Shown here: piece after piece, positions 22,679 to 33,365 of the stretch
How the letters are laid out: each line of letters starts with the position of its first letter
Position numbering within the stretch: the first letter of the stretch is position 1
NCBI GenBank assembly: GCA_015680685.1
Contig: MNCI01013643.1
Location: 35,038-97,477, forward strand
DNA: 62,440 bases
Direction: 5' to 3'
From: Gnetum montanum
Lineage: Eukaryota; Streptophyta; Gnetopsida; Gnetales; Gnetaceae
Notes under the pieces: generated by a model
What the model saw: only the letters and a program-made list of their open reading frames with translations
Database searches by the model: none
What the model was told of the DNA's origin: nothing
Made by a program: the position numbers and the translations under genes

Positions 22679-22690
22679 GTTGTGGGGATA
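22679..22690 (+). other. Element D polypurine tract
   Basis: GTTGTGGGGATA immediately before the LTR start TGATGAG. Confidence 0.8.
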
Positions 22691-23526
22691 TGATGAGTTG
22701 TGTGTTATTGGCTGTGATATCATGTATGTGATATCACAGCTGAAGCGATATCGTGTACGTAATATCACAGCCAACGTGATATCGTAGTTTCGGTGTGAGC
22801 CTATAAATAAAAGGTGGCACACTTGGTTTTGGATTAGTTCTTATATTTTATTGTAAGTTTCTTAAGTTTAGATTTCTCTCAACCCTTTCCTCCTAGTGCA
22901 TGCCCGCAGTGTGGTGATTGTAATTGTATAACATCCTTATTTGAGTGCGACATACTTGGACACGCACATGACTAGCAATAAAGATCAAGATTACTTCATC
23001 ATTGCAGCATCCACATAGTTTAATTATTTATTTAATTATTATTTATTTCTTTCCTAGTTAATATCTCTTTACCCTTATCTCCTATTAAATGCGTAATGAG
23101 TACGACTTGATCACGAGCATTTAAGTGTGACTACTTGGTAACCTAGTAGCATACCTAGGATCTGCACTTGGTAATCCCAGTGGTAGTTGTGCATGAGGTC
23201 CAAGATGTGTACGGATGATTAAGGAACAGATGCTCATCGCACTTAGGCTAGCTTAGATTCTCTCTCACACTCTCTCTCTTAGCTTAGTAAGATTATTTCC
23301 CATTGCCTCCAAGAGTAGCATTAGTGTAGGGACATATCATACACCTCACTCTATACTAAACCATACGTGACAAAGTTAATACTAGTCCAGGTGGGAAGAC
23401 AACGAACTATGACCTAAGAATAACTATTTAGATACCACAACTAGTTCGTCTACGGAGTTCAACTGGATCGTGTGTGAAACGCTCGTATTCATATGGTTGA
23501 GTGTAGGGGTACCTTGCCACTCATCA
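22691..23526 (+). repeat. Element D 3' LTR (836 bp)
   Basis: Starts TGATGAGTTGTG and ends GCCACTCATCA. A palindromic GATATC array occupies 22717-22792, TATAAATA lies at 22802-22809, and the poly(A) signal AATAAAGATC at 22977-22986. The 3' half is close to the B and G LTRs. The matching 5' LTR was not found. Confidence 0.88.
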
Positions 23527-24002
23527 AATGTCCAAACCACTTATAAATTTTCATGGTTCCACTAGTGGGAAATGTGGCACCAACATAGACTAGTTGAAAT
23601 TGCATGACAACATGCTTGAGGATCCTATGGTTAGTTTAGGTAATATCTTGGTTCTTCCTTTAGGTATGGTGAGATTATGATATGTAACAAATTCGTTCAT
23701 AATCCGTTGGCTAGTACATTATGAAATTGATGGCAAATCTTCCAACTATTTCTTAAATTGGTTTAAACCAAGATGTGGATGTTATGCTCACCTTGTTTTT
23801 GTTCTTGAATTCAGTTTTGTAATTTTCCTCAACCACCAATTAGAGAATATCTGAGTCTAAGTCTAAGTAAAAATGGTCCTTACTGATTAGAATCTTGTGA
23901 GTGCAATAAGCAGGGATGATTGAGAAGATTAAGATCCATCCAAATATTCTTGAAAAATCAAGGTTCATCCATTTCTTGTAGGTACTTTTCTTGATATAGA
24001 TA
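23527..24002. other. No gene seen
   Basis: About 480 bp of AT-rich DNA between the D LTR and a LINE tail; no motif or repeat recognised. Confidence 0.5.
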
Positions 24003-24620
24003 GCATCATCATCATCATCTTAGCCTTATCCCAATAAAATGGGGTTGGCTACATGGGTGTTTTTCTTCACCATCCGTCTCTATGAGTTGCTGGATTTTTG
24101 TTTATTTTCAATTTCTTTAGATAATCTTTAATCATTTTTCCCATGTCTTTTTTGGTCTTCCTTTTGATGGCTTTTCTGTAACATTGATGTAGCAACCTTT
24201 TTTTATAGGCTTGTTGTCTGATGTTCTTTTCACATGTCCAAATCATCTAAGTCATCATTCTTGTAACTTAGTTGAAATAGAAACCACTCCAAGTCTTCCT
24301 CTAATATATGTGTTGTGCAGTTAATCCTTTCTAGGAACATTCAGCATCCACCTAAGCATTCTCATTTCTACCATACTGATTTTTTGTTCATACCTCTTTT
24401 GTACTGCCCAACATTGAGCACCATATAAGATAGTGTGCTTGATTGCTGCATGTACAATTTTTGCTTTAGTTTTATTGGTATTCTTTTATCATATAGACCA
24501 CCACTTTGATGTAGATATGATTTACTTTATTGATTGTTTAACTGATTCATATCTCTTCACCTTATGGCTCCAATGTAAATGAAATAATATCTTTTTGATA
24601 GTATGAGACAAAGGAAACTA
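24003..24620 (-). mobile_element. RTE-type LINE, 3' end with (ATG)n tail
   Basis: On the minus strand the C-terminal part of a plant RTE-clade LINE reads LYGAQCWAVQKRYEQKIS and VEMRMLRWMLNVPRKD (about 24445-24330), then GRLGVVSISTKL and FGHVKRTSDN (about 24300-24215), then GRPKKTWE near 24160. The element ends in the hallmark GTAGCCAACCCCATTTTATT / GGGATAAGGCT followed by a (GAT)n tail (24004-24019). This is the 5'-truncated end of a non-LTR retrotransposon. Several stops occur. It lies on the opposite strand to the cyclophilin-like exons. Confidence 0.88.
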
Positions 24621-24939
24621 AATTGCTAGCAAAATTGAACAAGCAAACAAATATTTGCATCAAACTTTTAGAAGAAATGAAATATTGAACAAAAATATAA
24701 TTTATTAAATTGTGAAATGTAGAATTGAAATTCAATGTCCTTGAATGTCATAAGTAACTTTAATGACAAAGGTAATTGAAAGAACTTAATAAGATATTAG
24801 TTGGAAATAATCACGATTTTTTAAGATTAATATATTAATTGACTATTATTTTCTCTTAGATTTTCTTTTACTTTATTAATATTAATGTGTTAAGTTTTTT
24901 TAGAGTAAAATACTTTATTGATTTGTATGCTTTGAATAG

Positions 24940-24984
24940 GGTATTATAGCACTGGAAACACAATATGGATCAATTCAAGTAAAG
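24940..24984 (+). pseudogene. Exon of a cyclophilin-like (peptidyl-prolyl isomerase family) plant gene
   Basis: A 45-nt exon flanked by good splice signals (TAG before 24940, GTAAGC from 24985), reading GIIALETQYGSIQVK. This fits the first beta strand of the cyclophilin-like domain, where relatives read as V/I-x-T-x-G-S-I-x-V. It is on the same strand and in a compatible phase (0) with the last exon at 26711-27043. The sequence between contains LINE remnants, and the middle exons of the fold were not found. Host gene fragment; possibly part of a large-intron gene, more likely a relic. Confidence 0.5.
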
Positions 24985-25879
24985 GTAAGCACCATATTTT
25001 TATTATTTGAATTTATTAAAATGTATATGGAGGTGACTTATACAAGTCATTAAATGATTAAGAGAGCACTTTGGGATGGGATTTACTCTGTATTCTTTGT
25101 TCTATCCTCAGTATTAATTTTTTTGTCGAAGTTAAAATTAATGAAATTGTATTAGAGTAAAATTCAATATAATTCAGTGTGTTATTAGATCAGTACAAAT
25201 GAGGGTTCTCAACTCTTATTCAATAAACAATATTTCAGATCAGTATATGGTACTTATTTATATTAAAATTGTAATTGCATTTTTTACTGCAAGAAAATGA
25301 AGTGCTTGCATTTTGCAAGCTTCCTATATGCCAGCAGCTTACTGAATATTTGGGATAGACTTTCGGGTATTTGGAAACAATAAACCAGATCCTTTCATCC
25401 AGTTGTTAGAATTGTGCTTTCCAGATAGTTTTTGCAGAATATAGTGCCATAGACCGCTTAGAGTTTAAACATCCCACCTGCAAACCCGTGGTGGGAACAC
25501 ATACTTAGTCGTAGATTATCTATCATCTAGGTTGTTTGCCATGCCAATATCAGCATCGCAAACATCTTGAATATGACCACACTGTAACAATGAATGTTCT
25601 GTAAGAAATCTCATGTGATTATAAAGGTTTCCATGTATTGAATAGTTTAACTAGCGTCAGTTGTTCATTCATGCAAAAAACTGCCTAGAATCACCACACA
25701 AAAATCAATACCACGATTCTTACTGCATGCTGGTGTCAGTTATTAGCACATCATAGAGCTAAATAAAAGCATAATAAAAGCATAATAAAAGCACTGATAA
25801 ATTGCATCTCTAGTTGCAATTACTGTTACTTGCACTCATTTAAGCTACTGATCTTACAAATTGGAGACTTGTTACTGGT

Positions 25880-26412
25880 ATGGGGGATAAAATCTAGTGA
25901 TAGAAAAATTTAGATGCTCCTGCAAAGTTTGGAAGATGCACATTTTCCTACTGTCTTTATATAAGTTGCACCAAGCAATATTACCCTTTATTTCCTGATT
26001 CAGTCCATCCATAACAATAGCAAACAAGGGCTAACTGCAGACCCTTTATGCAAGTTTCTTGTGACTGGAAAATCAGAAGTTATTCAACATGCCTTTCTAG
26101 TNGTTTATGCAAGCTTCTTGTGACTGGAAAATCAGAAGTTATTCAACATGCCTTTCTAGTTTTAGTAGTAGCTTCATCATAAATGCCATGAATCACTTTA
26201 ACATATTTATAAGGTGTGTTATTGCACCATAAGGCTCACCAACTAATATCTCTAGGCACAATTTTATATGCCTTTTCCAAGTCAATAAAGATCATATGTA
26301 GATTTTCTTTATGTTTCTTGAATTATTCTATTAATTGTTGTATCAGTGAAGTGTAAGTGTTGTATCATTGGCTAATATTTCATCACTTAACCACAATTCT
26401 ACCGGGCACAAT
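25880..26412 (-). mobile_element. RTE-type LINE fragment, reverse transcriptase part
   Basis: Minus-strand translation in shifting frames gives PGR (about 26400), FIDLEKAYKIVPRDISW (about 26290-26240), INMLK-FMAFM (about 26195), then LHKGSAVSPCLL-LWMD (about 26050-26000). This is the RTE order FMPGRSTTEA, FIDLEKAYD-VPR, LHQGSALSPYLFALVMD. It carries an artificial duplication around the N at 26102. It may belong to the same insertion as 24003-24620, but about 1 kb more than expected separates them. Confidence 0.75.
26045..26160. other. Artificial 57-bp duplication around a single N
   Basis: 26045-26101 and 26103-26160 are nearly identical and separated by N at 26102, the same pattern as at 6961-7057. 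Probably unmerged contig ends rather than biology. Confidence 0.8.
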
Positions 26413-26483
26413 AAAATGTAACCCGCATCATTTGTATGAATCCAAAATTGCTAAGGTTGTAGAGCTGTTCTATTCGTACTGTT

Positions 26484-26621
26484 TTTCCTACATTAAACAA
26501 CAATGCTGTTTTTCCTATATTAAACATGAAATGTATAAGAACCTGAAATCCCTACAGTTCTGCACTTCTAAAAATTTTGGTCGCCAACAGCAGTACTGTT
26601 TTTCCTACTTAAACAAACAAG
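26484..26621 (+). repeat. Short dispersed motif, three copies
   Basis: TGTTTTTCCTACATTAAACA-like motif at about 26484, 26509 and 26599, reading CFSYIK or CFSYLN in the frame of an ORF at 26357-26671. The ORF overlaps intron and LINE sequence and has no known domain. Confidence 0.45.
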
Positions 26622-26710
26622 ACCACATGCAATTCATTGTTGAAATTTTTCGAAATATTTTTGAAGCATGAAATTTTAGTCTCGTTGCATTGCTTAAAAA
26701 GGGCTTATAG

Positions 26711-27043
26711 TCAGTATACTTATCTGATTGCAAAGCTCAACTGGTCCCATATGCATTGTTACAAGGGACTCTTGAAGCTGTGGGTATAGATTTTATAGAA
26801 ATACCCAAAGAGAGCATATAAAAAATATACAGAGGTTCAGTAGCTTGGGTTAACGGAGGGCCAGACTTTTGTATAAGTTTGGCTAATCATTTTGAATTTA
26901 CAAATAGATATACTGTTTTCGCCAACGTTCTTGAAGAAGATATGCTGGTGGTGGAAAAAATCGGCAAGCTTCCAACGAGTTCAGAATTTTGGGATGAAGT
27001 TAAAGTAGCAGCGCTATCAAAGGCTGTCCCTTTCACACTTTAA
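26711..27043 (+). pseudogene. Last exon of the cyclophilin-like plant gene
   Basis: Plus-strand reading ends at TAA 27041-27043. From about 26738 it reads VPYALLQGTLEAVG, then IPKES, a TAA stop at 26820-26822, then RGSVAWVNGGPDFCISLANH (26833-26892), YTVFANVLEEDM, VEKIGKLPTSSEFWDEVKV, and a short tail PFTL. From memory of the family this follows a plant cyclophilin-like protein closely (YALLQGTLE, RGSVAW-GPEFFISLANH, YTVFG-V-EDM, EKI-LPTK). Such proteins share the peptidyl-prolyl isomerase fold. The acceptor is probably TATAG ending at 26710. The internal stop and missing middle exons argue for a pseudogene or an assembly-damaged gene. Confidence 0.6.
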
Positions 27044-27560
27044 AAGATTTTTTTTTACTTTTTTTATATGTGGTTTTTTTGGCCGACATCGAGTTGATTA
27101 GATCCACTCATTTGGAGATGGAAAACGATGGAATAGCTTTTAATTTATATAAAACGAGATTTTGTTATTAGTAATCTTGAGAATAGCTTCCTGCAGTTAA
27201 GTGGGAATATCATATGGATGGTAAGTCATAGCTTGATGAACGAAATGGGTGAGAACCAGGGCGGGCGGCGTGTCATAAAACCTGAGTTTACCTTCCCAAG
27301 ACCCTGCCTTAATAATATAAGTATTGAGCCGCTATGTCATAATCTTTTATTTTTTGTGGCCAATGTATTAAAATATATTTGTGCGTTTTTTTATGAAAAA
27401 GTAAAGAACATATGAAGAGTTGACCATCTCTTTGATGCATTGGGCTTGTATCTTTCTTTTTCTTTTCTTTGTTGCCTTTTGACTTTTAGTTCATCCAACT
27501 GAGTGTTTATTTTTATTTTAAAGACGTTCTTATAAGGATCATTATTACTTAGAGTCACAA
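27044..27560. other. No gene seen (possible 3' flank of the cyclophilin-like gene)
   Basis: AT-rich with T runs. A 65-codon ORF at 27218-27415 has no recognisable motif. Confidence 0.4.
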
Positions 27561-27569
27561 TGTTCATTC

Positions 27570-28430
27570 TACTAAGTGAGGTTTAGGAGGGTTGGTAGAT
27601 AAGTAAAAGCCTAATCTCTTTGAGTGGTTGTGCACAAGTAGATAAGTCTTTGTATTGAAAAATGAGCACCTTACCATCACTCCAAATGATGGACCTTTAA
27701 AGATGATCTTCATATAATACACATTATTTTGAATTTTTCTTTTAGTATGGTATGATCATACCTTTTTATATTGTAAATTTGTTTCCATGTTCAAAGTTTT
27801 GATTTAGGCAACCTATTATGCCTAGGTGTGTTAGGAGTATGAAAATTAAAATAGAGGCATAAAATATATGCAAGATAAATCTTCTTTGTAAGAATAAAAA
27901 TTATTGCATTCCTTTAGAGATATCTTATGGTTGGTTGCCTTTGCATTTATAGGTTAGCTATCACACAATATAATACCATTTTAATGTTATTATTTTATTT
28001 TATTCTTTTTACATGCATCTTCCATGTTTCATAGTAATTCTTGTTTCATTCTTACTTCAAGTAGTGAGGTTTATTCCTTATTTAGACTTATAATTGGTAT
28101 CTGTGGATTATTTTAACTAAAATTGTTTTTAATTATGTGGTAGATACTATGATGCTATGGATTTATTGGATAAGTTAAATTTCAAGGATTTCTTGTATAA
28201 TGCTTGCAATATACAAATTGCATGTTTAATTTGGTCATGATAATATATTGGGATTGAACATATTTTAAATAAAAAGGTTAGTATTGAATTTTGTCCATCA
28301 TTTCCTTAAAGTTTTAATTAAGTACTCAAGCCAGAAGACCTTGTTCAAGCCTACGTGTAGCTACTTGAAAGAGGTTAGGCTTTCGTTTATCTACCATCCT
28401 CCTAGGATATCACCTTGGTAGGATAAGCAT
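27570..28430. repeat. Degenerate inverted repeat (about 95-bp arms)
   Basis: The arm at about 27575-27670 (GGTTGGTAGATAAGTAAAAG in its centre) is roughly 70% identical by eye to the reverse complement of about 28325-28425 (CTTTCGTTTATCTACCATCC). The arms enclose about 650 bp of AT-rich DNA. It could be an old foldback or MITE-like insertion. No TSD was identified. Confidence 0.45.
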
Positions 28431-28559
28431 TGAGGGATCATCTTTAGAGTTTTAATTAGTTATTTGGAGCACACAACTTGTGGTTTATAACACATAGGTT
28501 TTATTTCTAAGGGGTATCTTAATCTACATTATTATTGTCTTCATTATTTATAAGGATAA

Positions 28560-29605
28560 AGTTCCTTAGTTTCTCTTCAATGGTTAGTTCATCAAGGTTG
28601 TCCTCTAGCTCCCTATCTTTTTATTATTCTTGCAGATTTTGTTTTACAAAATCTACATTATGATCTACGAAATAATTTTATTAAGGGAATTTCAATTAAT
28701 GATCAAGGTACGTAATTGCTTAATACGCACTTTGCAAATGATTCTTTTTTTATGATCAACAATTCTCTGACAAAAATCTTTTGTTTATTGTAATGACAAT
28801 ATTGATGAGTGGGTTACTTTCAAGCCATGAAAATATTGAAAAAAGATTTTATCTTCAAAATTTTAGGGATACCTTTTTATTTTGAGCCTAATCTTACTAT
28901 TTTGTGAAATTATGTAATTGATAAAGTGAAAAGAAGCTTGATAAATGAAAATAATAATAAAAAAAAACTCATCCTTGTTGACAAAGTTTTAGTTATTAAG
29001 CAAATGCTGTATTCAAATCATGTTTATTACTTCAATTGTTGGGCTCCAAACTTCTTATGAGAGAATTGATCATATTATCTATCAATTTCTTTGATTTGCT
29101 AAGCAACATAGAAAATATTTTTTCTAGAGTTGCTTAGGATATTTGCAATAGTAACAAGAAAGATAGAGTACTTGGCCTCATTAATTGTTATAACTAGGGT
29201 ATTTCTCTTGCAGCAAAGTATATTATAGAGTGCATTAATGAAGATGATATTTGGATGCATTTTTTTTTAAGAAATAGAATTATGCAAGGAAAACTTAATA
29301 ATGATAACAATTAGTCTTCTAATAACTTTCTTCACTATCTTCTTTTTCCTTAGGCCATTTCTATTCCTAGTTCTCCAATTCTTAAACAAATTTAAAAGAC
29401 ATGGTGTCAGCTTAGTAGATATTGAAATTATAGTCATATTATAGTTTTCAAAGATATGCTTAAGAAAATTATCCCATGGCTTCCTTTTAATGAAGGATCT
29501 TGAGCTACTAATGCATCTAAATTGTGCACCACGTGAAGTAAATTTGGCATCATTGCAGTTTCTTGTTTGTGTATGCATGATAGATGGATTACTTAGAAAG
29601 AAGCT
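28560..29605 (+). mobile_element. L1-type LINE reverse transcriptase (5' part, split by element E)
   Basis: Plus-strand RT of a plant non-LTR retrotransposon. VHQGCPLAPYLFII lies at 28587-28628 (RGVRQG-PLSPYLF block). The catalytic block reads HFANDSFF at 28728-28751, with Asn for the first Asp of F/Y-ADD. Downstream are remnants of the thumb (QLLGSKLL-like at about 29030-29060), REIDHIIYQFL near 29062-29100, the KIE-W-C-KE-GGLGL region (about 29150-29220), and INEDDIWMHF near 29235. Frames shift often. The body continues at 49625 after element E. Upstream ORF parts are not recognisable. Confidence 0.75.
29601..29605 (+). other. Target-site duplication of element E, left copy (AAGCT)
   Basis: AAGCT immediately before the E 5' LTR; the same five bases follow the E 3' LTR at 49625-49629. 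Confidence 0.9.
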
Positions 29606-30509
29606 TGATGAAGTGTTCAGTTGATACATCGATTGGGCCACGTTAATAGAGCCTCGTTGATGCGGCCACGGTGACGTGACCCCATCGACGTATCCATCCA
29701 TGCGTTAATGTGACCTTGTTAACGTAGGGTCTGTCTCCCGCTATAAATATGCATGCACCCATAGCATTTATGGCATATTTTTGAGATAGTTGTAGTGAAG
29801 CTCTTGCAATTTGTTCCCGTGAAAGTTAGGATATTTTCCAAGTGCCTGTAGTAGGAGTGAGAAGGGTATATGGCTCTTTATTTGAGTGCTAATGTACCTA
29901 AGCCCATTGGCGTGACCAGCAATAAAGATGAACTTTTTGAACATTCCTTGTAGCATTTGGATTTAACTACTTAAGCATTTAAACATGTTAATGTTTTAAC
30001 ATTTTAATCATTCCAAAAGTCTTTATTAGTATCATTTTACGGTTCTAGCCTTTTCACTGTTATAAGAACCATAGGCACGACCATCTCAAACATATACCTA
30101 ACACTTGGCAACCTAGTGACACTTAACATCTGGTAACCTAGTATTGGTTAGGACATGCTTAGGACATGCTTAGGATGTGCATGAAAGATGGGACTAGTTG
30201 TTTATGCTAGGGATAATTAAGCGATAGAGTAGAGAAATCATAAAATTACGTAGCCTTTCATTTCCCACACTAGAAGAAGCAGACCTTAAAGATAAAATGA
30301 AAACTGATAAAAATCAGCTACCTCAATCTCACTCGACCATCGCTTATAATATTACAAGTTAGGTTGGGAAGACAATGATTGTTCTAACTAAGGTTTTGCT
30401 GGCTAGATTTCTGTGTACGTAAGTGCTTGCAATCTTCGAAATTTGATCGAGTGCGCGTGAATGCTCATGATTCGTATGGTTGGGCATAGGGGTACCTCAT
30501 CGCTCATCA
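29606..30509 (+). repeat. Element E 5' LTR (904 bp)
   Basis: Starts TGATGAAGTGTTC and ends GCTCATCA. TATAAATA lies at 29742-29749, about 135 bp in, and the poly(A) signal AATAAAGATG at 29921-29930, so U3 is short and R-U5 is long. Differences from the 3' LTR (48732-49624) are roughly 14% over the first 200 bp by eye, mostly transitions. Confidence 0.93.
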
Positions 30510-30510
30510 T

Positions 30511-30529
30511 TGGCACTATTGTCGAGGAC
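30511..30529 (+). other. Element E primer-binding site
   Basis: TGGCACTATTGTCGAGGAC, tRNA-Asp type, one base after the LTR. Confidence 0.8.
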
Positions 30530-30674
30530 TGTTAATCTTACATGTATTATCTAGTCTTAGCAAGATCATCATTTACTTCATTGGAACAGACCGAGTATAT
30601 TGAAATCTACACACGCTAGGTTGCTTAGGCAAAAGGGTAAGGCACACTAATCTATTTGTTGTCTAACATCAAGA

Positions 30675-33300
30675 ATGTCTTCTTCTCATAGGAAAGATGA
30701 ATCCTACCCACTAGTGCCGTAGGAGTGTCAGGTGGTGTATGCACATCTAGACGAGTATTTACCCAAATTCACCTTTATCTTGCATCAAGATGAGCATATG
30801 CAATGGTGGGACATGGAGGGCAACATCATATTACCCCCTGATCACTCGATTCCTGGAATGCTACTCCAAACTCTTGCCAAACTGAGCATTTAGGACTATA
30901 GTGTGGAGTAGATAATGAAGGATCATGATTATCGAGACTATTGCCCAAGTGAATCACAACGTGCATGGGACCAACAACAGGAAGAACACCATGAGTACAT
31001 GAAGGGAAAGCAGTTCAGTAACCCTTTGTTCCTGTAGGGCCTGCATGATGATGAGGAACCTATTTCTCACAGTTCCTGTTCACCTGAACGTCCTCCACTA
31101 CATCAGATCATCCAATCCATCATACAAAGTAAACAATTAGAGGACCAGGAGTCCAAGGGAGGTGGAGGATTTCACAAAAAAGATCATGGCAAAGGGAAGG
31201 AGGGACATGAAGATTGAGGCCATCACCAGAGTAGAGGAGGGGACCGACACTGTGGTGGTGGTACTTCTCCTCCCTCTTCTCCCTATTCTCCATCTTCTTG
31301 TTCCACTTTGTCTTTACCAGGTTCTGACTCTGATCACAACCATTGTAAGAAGGATCAAGGTGATGGTGATTGGAAAGATTGACAAGATCACAAGGACAGA
31401 TGAGGATGATGTAAGGAAAAGCTTGACCAATCACGCAAGTCTCACTATCAAGAAAGGAGAGGCAGTAAAAATCATCATGGACGTCATGGCCATCAGCAAG
31501 ACTATGACTTAGATGAACCACTGCTGGCTACTTGGAGCATGCTTAATATAGCTGAGGCAGTTCGAATACCCTCCAAGAACTTAAAAGATAGCCAGATCAA
31601 GAGCGTTAACATGAACAACATCCCCAAATTTGAAGGGAGATATAACTATGATCCACAAACTCACTTGCAAGCATGTCATGATGCGTACACCCTGCAGAAT
31701 ATAGACAATGATTGGCAAAACTCAAGCTATTTCCCCAAAAACTCATCAACGAAGTGAAAAGTTAGTATTAGTCTTTGGAGCCAGAATCAATCACACGATG
31801 GAGTACGATGTTGGAAATTTTCAATGATAAATACCAAACCTACTCCAAAGTGTCTAATTTGAGATGACAAATCTAGGGATGGAAACAAGGTGGTAATGAA
31901 CCCTTGGATGCAGCCATGGATAGATATTACTCATTGTTACATTGATGCCCTAGTCATGGCTACTCTTAGCAGGAACAACTCTACCATATCATAGATGGGC
32001 TCTGCTTTGAAACAAGAAAGACCCTTGGTGTTTATGCTTAAGGATGACTATCGGAGTTAAGGGCCCATCAACTATAGCGCCTAATTGAGCAAGTCGCTAA
32101 AGAAGAGGGGGAATTGAGGAAAAAGAAAAGCACAAAAGAATATAATTGGGACCCTTCCATCCAAAAGAAGGAAGTTTGATTTTGTGAAGATGAGGAAGAA
32201 TCACCACTGGATGCAGCGGTGAACCGAAAAACCTTACCCATACAAAAATTTGCTTTTGAAATTTTGGCAAAGGTTGACAAGATGTGGGATTCTTTGGATG
32301 AAAAATTCCAAAGTGTCCTAAAAATCATAGAAGAATCGAAAGAACAAAGTAATGATCGAGATTGGTGTAGGAGAAGAGAAGCTGAACATGCCTACCATAA
32401 AGGTAAAGGAAAAATTGCTGTGGTAGAATAGGTTGTAGACTCTGACATGGGGGAAGATGATGGATGTGACATATGCCAATACGAACATCCTATGGGGTGT
32501 TGTCCTATGGTGTCATATTTACAAGAGTTTGGGGTGTATGCATTGAATCCTCGCTTGGCAAAAAGGAAAACACCCCAAAGATTACCTTATCCACAAGGCA
32601 ATCCCAGGTAGTTCCACCAGCAATAGGGATATTATCTAAGTGGAGCACCGTTGCAACCTTATGAGTATTACCAACAATGGTAGCATCCACAATCGTGGGG
32701 GATGCCACCTCCAAGGTAGCAGTACCCTTACTAACAGCCAAACCCTTATGGGTACTACGTTCAGCAACCTGTCTCCATAAGGGAATCTTCTAGTCACACA
32801 CCTTTTCAAAATCATTACTACCCCCCAAATACTTTAGAACTCAGTCTCCATCACCAAGGGGGGAGAACCCACATCTATACTATCCTCCATCACCTTCTCT
32901 TGCCATACATACTCATGAAGCCTCAACTCCGCTACCTCCTGCTCCACCTATGCAGGGAGAAATACCACCACAACCATAGCAATGTAATGCCACAAGGGTT
33001 GTCAACTTATAATTGAATTCTCAGCCAAGTGGACTGGAATCGAAACCATGGAAATGCCCTTTTTTCTGATCCAATATCCCAAACATACCTTCACATTCAC
33101 CTATGGCTAGTGCCTTTGAACCTCCAATCACCTCCACCATTCAACCCTTCGAGCAACCTTCAAGCCAAATAGCTCTCAAAGTACAAATTATCATGCTAAC
33201 ACATGCTATGAAGAACTGGATAAAGGCAAGTCATTTTCCTTAGAAATTGATTGATCCACGGAGTCCCCTCATATACCTCCAAGTGGTAGAAAATGAGCCA
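30675..33300 (+). pseudogene. Element E gag
   Basis: Starts at ATG 30675 (MSSSHRKDESY). VYAHLDEYLPKFTFILHQDE lies at 30735-30795, followed by NIILPPD and a His/Gly/Asp/Lys-rich region at 31150-31510. Then come LDEPLLATWSMLNI (31513-31550), VNMNNIPKFEGRYN (31605-31645), and the gag core to about 32060 in broken frames. KTLPIQKFAFEILAKVDKMW follows at about 32230-32290. The compact zinc knuckle C-x2-C-x3-H-x3-C sits at 32465-32500. A Gln/Pro/Tyr-rich tail (QQPVS-like, about 32590-32980) resembles F. Stops and frameshifts inactivate it. It would encode the particle protein of E. Confidence 0.85.
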
Positions 33301-33365
33301 TGCAAAGCTCTTTTGGATTCAAGGTCAAGCCTCAACTTGATTTCACATCATATATATAAGACTTG
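33290..33365 (+). pseudogene. Element E protease, N-terminal part (split by F)
   Basis: CKALLDSRS with the active-site Asp codon at 33316-33318; Gly of D-S-G is Arg here. NLISHH follows, then the sequence is cut by element F after ACTTG. The protease continues at 40078 after F. With F and one TSD copy taken away, the frame runs on without a break. Confidence 0.85.
33361..33365 (+). other. Target-site duplication of element F, left copy (ACTTG)
   Basis: ACTTG directly before the F 5' LTR, repeated at 40078-40082 after the 3' LTR. Confidence 0.92.

Noticed and set aside
24590-24700. Additional upstream exon of the cyclophilin-like gene (ETKLLAKLNKQTN-like reading)
   Set aside because: Helical reading is tempting but lacks a convincing donor site and overlaps the presumed LINE edge; not supported enough to annotate.
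27218-27415. 65-codon ORF after the cyclophilin-like exon as a small gene
   Set aside because: No motif and no homologous copy in the window; likely 3' flank.
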